Assembly (NCBI RefSeq): GCF_945859685.1
Contig: NC_079148.1
Coordinates: forward strand, 6,696,001-6,760,000
From: Eupeodes corollae
Lineage: Eukaryota; Arthropoda; Insecta; Diptera; Syrphidae
Reading direction: 5' to 3'
Length of the DNA: 64,000 nt
In this document: positions 9,960-22,620 of the stretch, piece by piece
How positions within the stretch are numbered: the stretch's first letter is position 1
Layout: every line of letters starts with the position of its first letter
Program-made: the position numbers and the translations under genes
Notes under the pieces: generated by a model
Database searches by the model: none
What the model was told of the DNA's origin: nothing
What the model saw: the letters and a program-made list of their open reading frames with translations, nothing else

Positions 9960-11440
9960 ATTTATTTGATCGCTGAACGTTTTGAAAGGTTTGTTTGTTT
10001 AGTTCAACTTTGAATTGCTACTAGTTTTCAAGAGGTTTTATATAAAACTTGTGGTTTACGAAAACTTGAGTTTTCGATGTAGGTTTTCGGCCAAAACCAA
10101 TAATTTCGCGAAAACCGTGTTTTCAGTTTTGTGTGAAAAGCCTATTACAGTAATGACATTTTCTATATATTTCTTCTCCGAGGGCCAAGTCAAACCCATA
10201 AATTTGGAGAAATGTCATCCGGTTTGACGTTTGCAGCTTTGACATTTTAGAGTTTTTGTAATACATTTTCTCCACTTTTAAAATGTCAAAGCCATGAATT
10301 TGAATAATTCTCCTGTTCTTAAAAATTGTTCACTTACTGTTCATATTTTTATGTGTCAATATTCATAATTTCATTGAATCTTCGCCTTTTTTGCTCCAAC
10401 CTTCGAATCGAGCTTTTTTAATAATACTTTTCATGTCATCTCAATACAGATAAGTACCTCTCTATAAGGATACTGATTGTTTATTTTTCTAAAATCAATT
10501 TTTTCCATCAAAAACAAAAAAGAAATAAAACTCTCAAAGGACAAAGCGATTAAAAATCACAAAATTTCATTATGGACTTTGAGGCTACAAGTTGCAGTAG
10601 TGGCCACAAAATTGTGGTCGCTGGTCAGGAAGAAGAGTAAAATCATTTCGTAAAAAAAATAATCTCCCTTTTTCCATCGTTTCCCTATTCCAGACCTATG
10701 TATAACATAGGTACAGTTATGGGTACCTAACGTAAATCCTTTATTTTTTCGTCCTTTATTTTTGTTCTCCACAAACACAAACTAAACAATCAAAATCCTT
10801 TTTATAGCAAGGACGACTATACAACGATGTAGATGATGATGATGATGGCGATGATGATGGTGATGATAAAAGTTTGTAAAACACGAGATTCAATTTAACA
10901 ACCTCCATGGATAATACAAGAGTAAGTTCCCATATACCATCATAACCTTTATAGTGTAGCTTTATCTATATACGAGTATTATACCGACTGAAGAGTAAAA
11001 AGCAGCAGTGTGCGGTATTGAAACAACAGCAACAAAAATAAAATAAAAAATACACCGTTTGGCTTTTTCACTTTGTATCAGAAAACTCTATAGAGCTGAT
11101 ATTTTTTACCAAAGGACCAAATAACAATTTGCACAGTGAAGTGCAAAAAATGTAATAAGTCACGGTTAAGTGATCAAAGTGACGCAGGATAACCTTCAGA
11201 GAGCATTTGAACGAACCATCAACATCATCCACATCCACATCTCGACATCCATCGGCATCGCCGTTCAGGCGTTTGTTTTCTATTTTATTAGATTTTATTT
11301 ATTTTGTTCATATATACATAAATATTATTTCGTTTGTATATATTTTTTTTATTATTTTTATTTTAAATAAAAATACATTTTATTTGAACTTCATGAAGAA
11401 CACATATTTATAGGAATTGGAGTTTATACGCAGGTATAAA
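9960..11440. other. No gene recognised; contains an ATG microsatellite
   Basis: Repeated GTTTTCG/CGAAAAC words occur at 10025-10130. An imperfect (GAT)n/(ATG)n microsatellite lies at about 10829-10868. The rest is AT-rich without convincing coding frames. Confidence 0.5.
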
Positions 11441-11449
11441 TATCAAAGC

Positions 11450-11889
11450 GATGAAGAGTACACACAAATGTTCGAAACTTTTTATATTCGAAGATGGAAA
11501 GGTAGAGTGGTTTAAAGCATACATATTTCGTGCATCGAAATTTATAACTTTTCGAACATCGAAAGGTGGAGCATCCTTGATACGTCATCATTTAAATACA
11601 CCTTACGTATTCTATGTCACCCTATGCTCAATAATACAACAAAGAACAAAAATTATTAAAACTACGTCACCATATTCGAAACTTTTCATATTCGAAGATT
11701 GAAACATAAAAACTTTTTATTTTCGAACATAAAAAGGTAGGATTACTTACCGCATATAATAATCATCAAGTTACTAAAGCAATAAATATACATACAAATG
11801 TTCGAAAATCTTATTTTCGAAGATCGAAAATAAATAATAAATCATGCACCTTACATACCCTATACAATTGAAAGCTATATACCAAAGAT
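11450..11889. repeat. TTCGAA-hairpin satellite array, left part
   Basis: Diverged monomers repeat a core of GTTCGAAAC-TTTT followed by TTCGAAGATCGAAA or TTCGAACATCGAAA. The linker contains CCTTAATACG, CATTTAAATACACC and TTACATACCCTATAC words. Core positions include about 11470, 11535, 11674, 11723 and 11800. Each core can pair with itself through TTCGAA. The array resumes at 14755 after RTE copy A, so the RTE was inserted into it. Confidence 0.65.
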
Positions 11890-14745
11890 CACCTTATAGG
11901 GCTTCTACGACTTATTCGGAGCCCAGGCCTGTAAGGAGCGGTTTATCCGGCTCCCCGTCGTTGGAGTTATACTTAGGATCTGGCCCTTCAGGTTATGGGT
12001 TGTGCCGTCGGGGTGACTTCCTGGCCACGTAAAAGCTTTCATAGTTGCGAAGCACCAACAAGCCTCGGATACGGACGGATTAACTGTTGGGAACCTACGC
12101 AAACGAATTAAGGACAATGAACTTCGGATCTATACGTGGAATGCTAGGTCCCTTAACAGACCACCTGCGGCCGAAGAATTATCGGAGGCCCTAGACTGCT
12201 TTAAAGCAGACATCACCGCCATCAAGGAAATACGATGGGATGGGCAAGAATTCTTGAGCTATAGGTGCATCAATGAGCGCCTCATGACCATACGCATCAA
12301 GGCAAAATTCGGCAACATTAGCCTGATATGCGCAAACGCCCCTACAGAAGAGAAAGACGACAACACCAAAGATATTTTCTTCGAGCTTTTAGACAAAGCA
12401 TATGGGCAGTGTCCTAGCTACGATATTAAAATTGTCCTGGGCGATTTTAATGCCAAGCTAGGAAGGGAAGACATCTTTTTGATGGAATAATCGGGACGAA
12501 CAGCCTGCACGGCAACACTTCCGACAACGGATCAGGCTCATAGATTTTTCTGCGGGGCGAAACGTCATGGTAGCCAGTTCGTATTTTCCACACCTCAACA
12601 TCCAGAAAGAAACTTGGACTTCTCCAGATCAATCTACCGTCAACCAGATTGACCATATTGCGATCGACGCCAGACACGCTTCCAGCATCATGGATGTCCG
12701 AACTTTCCGAAGAGCTAACACTACTCCGTTGTAGCCAAATTATTACTTCGGGTTTTTAGACCCAAGGCAAAACAGGGAGGTGCTGGAAGAAGATACAACG
12801 TCGAACGGCTACAACCGCCAAATGCTTTTACGACCAAGTTACAAATAACCTCTCTCGAAGTTCTCTGCCGCCAAAACAATGTATCGAAAACCAGTGGCAA
12901 TATTGAAAAGATGTAATCAGAGAAGCCGACTCTGATATGCTGGGTTTCAAGCAGCCATCAACAAGGAACCCCTGGTTTGATGAGGAATGTCGGCAGGAAA
13001 ATGCAGTCATACAAAAGGCACGCAAAGCGGCGCTGCATAAAAGTATGAGAGCTGCTCATGAGCTCTATGAGTAGAAGAGGCGAGAGGACATGAGAAGCGT
13101 GCGGTCGAAGATGTTGAGAGGTTAAAAAGCAGGAATGAATGTCGAAAGTTTTATGAACAGGTGAAACGAAATTCACAGTAACATAAACCTAGAACCGACG
13201 ACGGCTGAAAAAGACGAAAGTGGAAACATCATAGTTGAATCGCAGTCAATGCTGAGGATATGGAAGGACCACTTCTGCAGACTGTATAACGGTGACGACG
13301 AACCCACTTCCGCTGTCAGGCAGGATGATCCATTCAATATAGACGACGAAAGCCAACAATCCCGTCCTCCCGAATTAGACGAAGTAAAGATTGCCATATC
13401 AAGGCTGAAGACTAATGAGGCCACTGGAGCGAATGGCTTGAATTCCGAGCTCTTTAAAGCAGCAGAAGAAAAGTTGGTTAGGAGCTTGCAACAACTTATC
13501 TGTAAGATATGGTCCGAAGACAGCATCCGCGATGAATGGAACCTCAGTACTGTTTGCCCGATCCTGAAAAAAGGAGACCCTCTAAACTTCACCAACTATA
13601 GAGGAATTAGTCTACTTTTCAACGCCTAAAAAATCTTCTCTGCCGTAATATGTGAACGTATAAAGCCCAACGTCAACAACTTGATGGGTCCTTATCAGTG
13701 TGGTTTTAGACTAGGAAAGTAAACAGTCGATCAAATATTCACATTATGGCAAATCCTGGGAAAAAAACTCTAGAACGACAAATCAACACCCACCATCTTT
13801 TCATAGATTTCAAGGCCGCATATAACAGCATCTACAGGGACGAGTTGTATAGAACCATGTCTAGTTTTGGCATCCCTGCCAAACTCGTCCTTTTGTGCAT
13901 TATGACCATGGAGAATTCACCCTGCTCCATAAAGGTTAGAAACAACTGAACAGAACCTTTCGATGTCAAAAAAGGTTTTAGACAAGGTGATGGGCTGTGA
14001 TGTGATTTTTTTAACATCGTGCTTGAAAGAATAGTCCAGAGCTCACACGACAACACTAGGGGCACTATCTTTCAAAAGTCTGTCCAATAACTAGCATATG
14101 ATGATGACATTGACATAATCGGAAGAACTCAGCGTGATGTCAATGAGGCTTTTGTGAGTATTGAGGCAGAGGCGGCAAAAATGGGTCTTACGGTTAATGA
14201 GGGCAAAACAAAGTACATGCTGTCGTGAAAGAAAGGACATACAACTATGACGTTTTGGTCAAAACGTCACCATCGACAGACGTAACTTTGAAGTAGTCAA
14301 GGAGCAATTGAGTGGTAAAGTCCTCTCTGGAGGGACCAAATTGTTGCTATATAAGACCCTTATCATCCCTGTTCTGCTATACGGTGCAGAAGCATGGACT
14401 ATGACAAAAGCGGATGAAAGCACCTGGAGTCGCTTCGGGAGAAAAGTTCTTCGTGTGATCTACGGTCCCGTATGCATCAAAGGGGAGTGGAGGAGAAGAT
14501 GGAACGACGATTTGTACAGCGACGTAGACTTAGCCAGAAGGGTAAAAGTCCAACGACTAATATGGCTGGGTCACGTAGAGCGCAAGGAAATCAATGCTCC
14601 GGCCCGGAAAGTCTTCGAATCCACACCCACAGTACAGCGCAGTAGAGGAAGACCGCGGATCAGGTGGCGCACAAGTGGACCTCAGCCAATTTGGTGCGTG
14701 AAACTGGAGACATCTAGCTAGGGACCGAGCTAGATTAATACATCA
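11890..14745 (+). pseudogene. RTE-type LINE copy A (endonuclease + reverse transcriptase), degenerate
   Basis: The order of blocks is that of an RTE LINE. The APE endonuclease starts at LRIYTWNARSLNRP near 12120, then KADITAIKEIRWDG and VLGDFNAKLGRED near 12440. An RT linker follows (MLRIWKDHFCRLYNGDDEP near 13249), then RT blocks EVKIAISRLKTNEATGANG and VCPILKKGDPLNFTNYRGI to 13620, FIDFKAAYNSI near 13805 and LAYDDDIDIIGR near 14090. The C-terminal domain is at 14308-14721 (LLYGAEAWTMTKADES, RLIWLGHVERKEI). The 5' end (CACCTTATAGGGCTTC) matches copy B, so the copy is essentially full length. Several stops and frameshifts break it, and the catalytic YADD box reads YDDD. The 3' end is degraded beyond about 14740. 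Confidence 0.85.
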
Positions 14746-14754
14746 CCCATAAGG

Positions 14755-15330
14755 TAAATATCAATGACAAAATTCTCAAGGCGATGAAAACTACATATTA
14801 TGTTAGAATCTTTTCATTTCGAAGATCGAAAACTGAGGTTATAGCGTCCTTAATACAAAAACATTTAAATTAACCTTAACCCTAAAAAAGGTACACATCA
14901 AAGAATGTTCGATACTTTTTTATTTTCGAACATCGGGTTGGGATTACTTTAAGCAACCTTAATACGCCAACATTTGAATACACCTTACATACCCTATACA
15001 AGCATTTTATTAAATATGCATAAATAAGTATGAATAAATAAAATAAATATATCGACCACCATATTTTGAAAGTGGTAAATGTACATTTAAAATGTTCGGA
15101 ACTTCTGATTTTCGAACATCGAAAAATCGAGTAATTGAAAGCATTCTTAATAAATCAACATTTAAATACGCCTTATATACATAAACCATATCACCCTATA
15201 AATAGTATTTACCAAAGAACAAATTATAAAATCGATTTAAAGTACATAAAACTGTTCGAATCTTTTCAATTTCGAAGATCGAAAAGTTGCGACATTTAAA
15301 ACATCCTTAAAACACATATATTTAAATTCA
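14755..15330. repeat. TTCGAA-hairpin satellite array, right part
   Basis: The same cores recur at about 14803, 14908, 15090 and 15249, with linker words such as CACCTTACATACCCTATAC at about 14980. The spacing is irregular, at 105-180 bp. It continues the array seen left of RTE copy A. Confidence 0.65.
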
Positions 15331-15339
15331 ACTTGTAAG

Positions 15340-16390
15340 CCATATATAAACCTATGAAAATGATGCATCGCAGCGGGGCGTTGTGGTCCTTCTACGAGGA
15401 GATTCTTTATTGCTCTTTATTCTAAAATTGAATTTCGAAAAGTCAAATAGCCATGAACCTTTTTGAAGAGACATGATTTCGAAGAGGAAAAATGTAAGCT
15501 TTCCTTCATATCAAATAACTAACTTTTATAAAAAAAATGATTCCTTATGATGCACCGTGTACAACCTGACAAGGTGATAAACTTCCAAAAAAAAAACAAA
15601 ATAGTTGAACTGAATGTGCTTTACAAAATACTCCTAGGGTCAAATGAAGCACATTCACAAGTCTAACAAGACTGACGTTTGAAATTAAATCCTTTGGAAG
15701 GGGAAAACCAGACTCAACCGCACATAGATTGATAAAAAATCACTTTAATCCAAAATCAATATGAATATTTAAATAAGAATGCGCAATTAATTGCAAAATC
15801 TACTTTATTGAAAGTTAAAAATAAATCTATGAAGATCTTACCCCCAGTGCACACTTCTTCATAAAAACAATTTTCCCGACTAAGAACAATAATTAAAGCC
15901 AATAAAATGAACAATTTTCTAGTTTAATTAAGACTTTGATGTCTGAAAGTGAAATCATGTGTTCACTTCTTAGTTTTCTAATGTTGTACGAAAAATCGGC
16001 AAGGAAAGATAAAAATAGAAGGTATCATCTTCAAACTTGGTAAACTCTACCATTATCTTCAGAAGTGAGAAGAAGCAGGCTTTCCACTTAAACAATTTAA
16101 GAATTAAATTGAATTGAAGTGAATAAGAATGAATTGAAAATAAATTAAATAAATTGAATTGAATTGCTGAAAATTTTAACAAAGTTCAGCTGAATGATGT
16201 ATATCATAGAAAGTCAACTTATTTCACCTCTTTTCTGTCGAACAGTACTAATTTAAAATTGCGTAAATTCGCATAGATGCATTTTACAATTTTTGAATCG
16301 CAGAAAATATCACTGCGATTCATCTTATGTACTTGCCGCTCGAATCGTTCAGTATCAATTCGTCCACATTTAAGAGCGTTTCAATTTATC
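15340..16390. other. No gene recognised; AT-rich region upstream of EcKL-1
   Basis: AT-rich sequence with a GAATTGAATTGAA-like stretch at 16095-16165. It must contain the EcKL-1 promoter, but no TATA box or initiator stands out with confidence. Confidence 0.45.
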
Positions 16391-16395
16391 AATTT

Positions 16396-17797
16396 ATGGC
16401 TACCGAAGCTTCATCTTATTTAGACTCAAAATTCTTTCACAAAGCTCTGGAAGAAGGATTTCGTGAACTTGGAATTATCATACAAAATATCGAAGTGGTT
16501 GATGCTGGAATTGGTGGAGACAACTATTGTAGCACCATCTTTCGGGCAAAAATTGGCTTTCAACGCGGTTCAAATGGTTCTCCGGAAAATATATCACTGA
16601 TAGTTAAAAGTATGCCAAATGTGAATTATGGATTCCTTGAACGTTTACAAGTCTATGCAAAAGAAAAAGTCTTCTACATGGACATCATGCATCGCATGGA
16701 AGTGCTTCTTCCAAGAAAAATTCTGATATTAGGAGCGAAGTAAGATCATTAGAAGACTTTACTACAAATTTTGTATTTCAAGATTGTTTGTATTTTGTAC
16801 TTAAGGCATTTCTATTCTACAACTGATCCTGTCCAGACAATCGTCCTCGAAGACCTTACAAGCAATGGTTTTGAATTACAGAGTCGTCAATTGGGCCTTG
16901 ATGAAGATCATTCTGCATTGGTTTTGACCAAATTGGGACAATTTCATGCTCTTTCCATGGTTCTAATGGAAAAAGTTAGTATTTTCTTATTCAATTTCAT
17001 GTCATTGATACAGCAATTTTCTTTAAGGATAAAACTATTGGTCGCAAGTTCCAAAAAGGCTTACTTCACGAGGAGGCAATAATGTCTGGTCCATTTGTTG
17101 GACTCTTCGGAGCGCAACTTAAGAAATTGGCTGCAATTTCCACCGAATGGGAGGGTTTCGAGGGAATTTCTCATAAACTCTTTCGATTTTGTGAACATTT
17201 CTCCAAAAACGTCATGAGAGCCGTCTTCCCTCTGGAAGGATTTGTAAACGTTCTTAACCATGGTGATTTATGGGTCAATAACTTGCTCTTCAAACGCACT
17301 GAAGGAGACAACTCCATCGACATGAGAATGGTTTGTTCTTTTAAAATTTGTCAAACTGTCCTACAGAAATTTTACGCTGTTTTCAGATTGATTTTCAATT
17401 TAGTTTCTGTGGCAGTCCAGGATTTGACCTCAATTACTTTTTCTACACCAGTCTTCAGCTGGATGTCCTCAAAACCAAACGAGATCAACTCATTGAGATA
17501 TATTATCAATCATTAAGGGAAACTTTGAAAGAACTACAGCACGATTTCATTCCAAGCCTCGAGGATATTCAAAATGAAATATTCAAAAAGGAGCTGTATG
17601 GATTTTTTGTGTCATTTGCTTTCTTTCCGATGATGTCGATGCATAAGGAGGATTCTGTAGATAATAGTCTCGAAGGAATGCAGAATTCCGAAATAGCTAA
17701 GAAAAAAATCGAGTTGATGTTCACAACTAATAAAAGGACACTCGAAACATTGCGCTATGTTCTGGAACGTTTTGACGAAATAGGCATATTGGATTAA
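16396..17797 (+). CDS. Ecdysteroid-kinase-like protein (EcKL / CHK kinase-like), four exons
   Basis: I model exons 16396-16739, 16806-16974, 17028-17330 and 17387-17797, all joined by GT-AG introns of 66, 53 and 56 bp, giving 408 residues. This is a typical length for the EcKinase (DUF1679/CHK-like) family of aminoglycoside-phosphotransferase-fold kinases. These phosphorylate ecdysteroids or other small hydroxylated compounds in the cytosol. Visible motifs are TIVLEDL (the hinge-like region, exon 2), the catalytic loop VLNHGDLWVNN (H249, D251, N256) and the metal-binding IDFQ (D274) followed by FSFCGSPGFDLNYFF. All catalytic residues are present. The start at 16396 (MATEASSYLDSKFF) is preferred over an in-frame ATG at 16327 because the upstream 23 residues do not look like the family. 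Intron phases 2,0,0 match those of the second gene at 59278. The substrate cannot be told from sequence. Confidence 0.9.
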
Positions 17798-17823
17798 AGA
17801 ATATACAATAAGTCATACAAATT

Positions 17824-17829
17824 AATAAA
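17824..17829 (+). promoter_or_regulatory. PolyA signal of EcKL-1
   Basis: AATAAA lies 27 bases after the stop codon, an appropriate place for cleavage of a short 3' UTR. Confidence 0.6.
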
Positions 17830-18054
17830 ATCGATAAGTTTGCAAATAAATAAATACATTTTGTTGAATTGTTTTTCCAATAAGAAATAGCCAATTCTGT
17901 TGACAGCTGTCACATTTAAAGCTGTCATCTTTTGACATTTGACAGGTTGAAGAAACGCCAATAAGAAAAATGGAACGATACACGCTGCAACTAATCCGTC
18001 GCCTTATCAATACGTGTGGCCAATACTACCATTTTTGTCCTCATAAAATCAGTC

Positions 18055-19130
18055 TATGGGTTTTCACATGAAACTCAGCATTGGAGACACGGTTGTGCCA
18101 GAAAATACTCAAGATATTTCGAAGACATCTCTTAACGTTTGAAGCTTTCACAATATTGCATCCATAAAGCAGCACGGATTCAATTTTGCACCGTTCGCAA
18201 CAGTAGTAGCTTGGTCTTTAAGCTTTAAAAGCTCCTTCTCCATATTAGGATAGCATTCCGAACGCAGTTTTTGCTTTTCTCGTATTTCTATTTACGTCAA
18301 GTTGAGTTCCGACAATACTTCCAAGATGTTTTAAATCTTTTACCACCTATACCGGTTGTCAAAAAATATTGAGTTTGATCGATGAGGAAGTTCCAAGGCT
18401 CATCCTTTTCCTTTTTGCTAATTTGGTTGTTAGATTTACCCCGTCTGCTTCTCTTTCCACTTTCTTGTCTTTGTCTTTCGATCTGCGATTCTATGAGAGA
18501 GTAGGCATTGAATAAATTGTCCTCTTAGTCCAGATGTTTGAGTTGAGATTGAAGGGTTTATTAATTCCCTCATTTCCAATCGACAAAGCTGCGTACGTCA
18601 TTTATCACCAATATTAACTTTATTTGTGAGTGTATACATTCTTGCTTACGCCTAAATCCACTTTGAATTTCAAATTAATCTGACAACCTTACTTTATGTC
18701 AAACGTAAAATTTGATCCATCATATGTTAAACTTACTCTTAAGGCCCGACCTGCGCAAAGCATGACAAATGATATTCTACTGACGCTAGAAATCAATGAA
18801 CAACAAGTGAAGTGGTGATTACAATCGATTATCCACTAATATGAATGAGAGGTCCACACAAATATCCAATGCGGAATTCTGCTTGTCTAGCGTCGAGTAT
18901 GACTTCAAGGTGATCATTTATTGGCTCCAATACTATTTTTGGTATTATCATGACTACTACAGGAATAACACATATTAGTCTCCAATTTTTCGACTGCCTA
19001 AAAGCTCCTTTTTTGAGAGCTTGATTATCATAACCTTTTTCCACTTTTGATTAAAGATCTCTGTTTTCTAAGGTCTCTTAAAAGTGGGTGAAGTAGTTTA
19101 ATCGATGTTATACGGGAAGCTCTTAATAGC
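18055..19130 (-). pseudogene. Old LINE 'G', RT and C-terminal part
   Basis: Minus-strand blocks of a non-LTR reverse transcriptase. The frame 18829-19044 contains ALKKGAFRQSKNWRLICVIP and IVLEPINDHLEVILD, the usual KKGDLRDCNNWRGI and ERIKDYLE region. Just upstream are LLHPLLRDLRK-like residues. Downstream at 18060-18400, broken frames give KHLGSIVGTQLDVN, KAKTAFGML and KLQT-RCLRNILSIFWHNRVSN, the C-terminal domain. The catalytic YADD segment is not identifiable. The 5' part of the same element lies at 22040-22620, on the far side of RTE copy B. Confidence 0.65.
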
Positions 19131-19148
19131 TCTTGTTTACTTAATTAA

Positions 19149-22031
19149 GGTGGCGCTACAGTCCGGGGCGGACCTGGGCCTTAACCAACATGCGTCTTCA
19201 GCCAACTCAGTCCCTAGCTAGCTGTCTGCAGTTTCGCACGCCAAGTTAGTTGAGGTCTTCACCCACCTGAGTGGAAATCTTCCTCTACTGCGCCGTCCCT
19301 CGGGATTGGATTCGAAGACCTTTCGGGTTGGAGCGTTGATGTCCATTCGTTCTAAATGTCCTAGTCATCCAAGCCGTTGGACTTAAATTCTGGTAACTAG
19401 GTCACTGTCGGTGTACAGCCCGTACAGTTCATCGTTATATCTTCTCCTCCATTCTCTATCTATGCATACGGGACAAAAATTACCCGAAGAATTTTTCTCT
19501 CGAAGCATTCTAAGACGCTCTCATCTTTTTTTGACAGGGTCCAGGCCTCAGCGCCATAAATGAGAACCGGGATGATGAGTGTCTTATAGATGGTGATTTT
19601 AGATGCCCGAGAGAGGACTTTACTTCACAATTACTTTCTAAGTCCAAAGAAGCAGCGATTTGCAAGAGTTATTCTTCATTTCATTTCAGCGCTGAGTTCG
19701 TGGCTCGGTAGACAAAGCCCTTAACTACCTTAAAGTAAAGCTGTCCATGGTGATGTTTTGTCCAAGACGTGTCGCGTCGTTGTTGAATGCCCTTTTATGA
19801 TGACAACATATACTTGGTCTTGCCCTTATTGACCACTAAACCCATCTTCTTCGCTTCCGTCGCAATGCTCATCTTCTTGATCTTCCAATTATGTCAACAA
19901 CATTTGCGTATCCGAGTAGTTGGATGGACCTTTGGAGGATTGTCCCTCTAGTGTTGACGGTTGATTTTTGCACAATTCTTTAAAGAACGATGTTGAAGAA
20001 GTCGCATGACAGTGCATCGCCTTGTCTAAAACATTTTTTGACCGCAAAAGCATTGTTGAGATCTTTTCCGACCTTGATAGAGCAGAAAGCATTCTCCATC
20101 GTCGTTCTGGACAAACGGATAAGTTTGACAGGGATGCCAAAACTAGATATTGCTCTGTAAAGCTCTTCCCTATGGATGCTGTCATACGCGTCTTTAAAAT
20201 CGATAAAGAGATGGTGGTTTTCGATTTGAAGGTCCTGGGTTTTTTCCAAGATCTGCCGTATATATTTGGTCGATAAAGTACTTTCCTGATCTGAAGCCAC
20301 ACTAATAAGGATCTATCAGGTTGTTTACAAACGGCTTCAGATGTTCACATAATAAGGCAGAGAGGATCTTATATGCAATTTTAAGGAGACTGATGCCTCT
20401 GTAGTTGGCGCAGTTTAGAGGGTCTCCTTTCTTATGTATCGGGCACACTATGATAAGATTCCACTCATCGGGCATACTTTATTCCGACCATATTTTGCAG
20501 ATGAGTAGGTGCATTCTCCTTACCAAGTCATCTACTGCTGCTGTAAAGAGTTCAGCAGCGATGCCGTCAGCTCTAGAAGCTTTGTTTGACTTAAGTGTAG
20601 ATATAGCTATCTTCACTTCATCAAGGTGGGGTAGGCGGAATTGTTGATCTGCGTCACCTAGGTTGAGTGGTTCTATCGCCCTTACAGCGGAATTCTTTTC
20701 GTCATCGCTGTTATATTATTTTGAGAAGTGGTCTATGCATATTCTCAACATCGACTTCGGTTCTACTACGATGTTCCCCTGATCGTCTTTACAGGCTTCG
20801 GTTCGTGGCTGGTACCCTTGGGAGGTTTTTTTTACCTTTTGGCAAAATTTACGAACCTCATTCCTGTTGTGACATCCCTCTATCCCCTCGATCGCGTGCT
20901 TCTCTTGCTCTCTTTTTTTCCATCTAAGAAGCCGGTGTTCCTCTCTCCTCTTCTGCTCGTAGAGCTCGCGAGCAGCTCTAGTCCTTTTGTGCAGCGCCGT
21001 TTTATGGCTCTTGTTTCGCTGCGTGCCGCTTGCCGTGTGAAACCTAGCACTTCAGAGGCAGCATCTCCGATGGCTGCAAGGTAATGTTGCCACTGGTTTT
21101 CAATGCTTACTCCTTAAGAGGTTATTAGAGACTCGATCGGAAAAGGACATGGCAGTCTCTTGCGATTGTAGCCGTCTAACGTTGAATCTTCTCACAGTAC
21201 TTCCTTGTTTTGGCTTGGATCGGGATATCCGTAGCCGTACCTTGGCAACCACGAGGTAGTGGTCCGAGTCAATGTTGGCCCCTCGGAAAGGTCGGATATC
21301 CTGTATACAATAGAAGTGTCGTGCGTCGATCGCAATGTGGTCAATCTGGTTGACAGTTGGTTGATCAGGAGATTTCCATGTCCCCTTGTGGATATTAAGA
21401 TGTGTGAACTGCGTACTAGCTACCAGAACATCTCGCCCCGCAGCGAAATCAATCAGCCTGAATCCGTTATCGGAGGTGGTGCAGTGCTGTATCTACCGAT
21501 TGTGCCAACAAAGATGTCTTCTCTTCCTAGCTTTGCGTTAAAATCTCCTAAGACAATTTCAATGTCATAGCCAGGGCACTGCTCATATGCCTTGTCCAAG
21601 AGTTCGAAGAATTTGTCTTTGGTGTCTTCATTTTTCTCCTCTATTGGGGCATGCGCGCGTAATAGGCTTATGTTGGCGAATTTAGCCTTGATACGGATTG
21701 TCGTGATGCTCTCGCTCACACTGCTGAAACTCAAGACTTTTTTTGTTCGTCTGCACGTGGTCTGTTAAGGGACCTAACATTCCACGTACAGTTCCGAAGT
21801 TCGTTGTCCTTATTGCTTTTGCGTGGCCTGCAACAGTGAATCCGTCCGTATCCGAGGCTGGTTGGTGCTTCGCATCTAAAGGTATTGTTTGCGTGGCCAG
21901 GTAGTCACCCCGACGGCACAACCTCCAATCTGGAGGGCTAGATCCTTAGTATAACTCCAAGGAAGAGGAGCCGTATAAACCGCTCTTTACAGGCCTGGGC
22001 TCCGAATATGCCGAAGAAGCCCTATAAGGTG
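19149..22031 (-). pseudogene. RTE-type LINE copy B, near full-length, inactivated
   Basis: On the minus strand the element starts CACCTTATAGGGCTTC (22031) as copy A does, and ends CCGGACTGTAGCGCCACC (19149-19166). Endonuclease blocks include RSLNRPRADEQ and VLGDFNAKLGRED (21453-21734), with an internal deletion between them. RT blocks include SDQESTLSTKYIRQILEKTQ, FIDFKDAYDSIHREELYR and KKCFRQGDALSCDFFNIVL (19980-20300). The C-terminal domain is frame-broken over 19160-19700. The catalytic box reads LGYANVVDIIG instead of GYADDIDIIG, so both aspartates are lost. Weakly similar flanks (TGTTTACTTA near 19135 and TGTTCACTAA near 22037) may be the target duplication. It interrupts LINE G. Confidence 0.85.
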
Positions 22032-22039
22032 TTCACTGT

Positions 22040-22620
22040 TCACTAAGTAGTTCAACCTTACTGGAACTGTAGACGCCACCGTTGTTTCCATCTCGAGAAT
22101 TCATCCGCTGCCATCTGGATAACGAGTGGTGCCTTAGTGGAAACACCTCGTAATAGATCTACAAGAATATTATCAAGTCCAACCAATTCGTTGCTATTGA
22201 ATACTTTGAATACGGTAATGATGTTTTCGGTACTGGAGGGAAGAACCTATTTGGGATAATTATGGATTGGACGGGTCATGAAGCATGGGGTTAATTCACT
22301 GGCGAAACACGTTTTAAGACCGCAGAGTAGTAGTCCTTCCACCTTTTGAACTGGTCCCCATTCGAAATTAGCAGGAATCCGTTTGTGTCTTTTATAAGAT
22401 ATTGTTTAAAGCTCTAGACACCTGTGGACTCTTCAGTAATTCTATAGACGGTCTTACTGATGGTTCAGTTCTTTTGCTTGCGTTCATGCATATTACGCCA
22501 AAGATTACGGTAAAGTTTCCTCATCTTCATGCGACTGCTGTTGACTGCTTCTAAATCACCGGTTGATCGTAAAGTACTAAATTTAGTTCAAATTGAACTT
22601 GTGGTATGTCTTAGACTCCA
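22040..22620 (-). pseudogene. Old LINE 'G', 5' part (linker and start of RT)
   Basis: The minus strand gives KMRKLYRNLWRNMHERKQKN, KTVYRITEESTGV, LIKDTNGFLLISNGDQFKRW and KDYYSAVLKRVSP. This is the linker that precedes the RT domain in these LINEs. A shifted block NELVGLDNILVDLL follows and matches the KSPGIDGIPAELL region. RT similarity then resumes at 19130, beyond RTE copy B, in the correct order and orientation, so both halves come from one element. Confidence 0.6.

Noticed and set aside
10829..10868. ATG/GAT repeat considered as a possible coding or CRISPR-like repeat
   Set aside because: It is a plain trinucleotide microsatellite without spacers or a supported frame.
20405..21084. Several + strand frames of 80-118 codons
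   Set aside because: All are antisense to RTE copy B.
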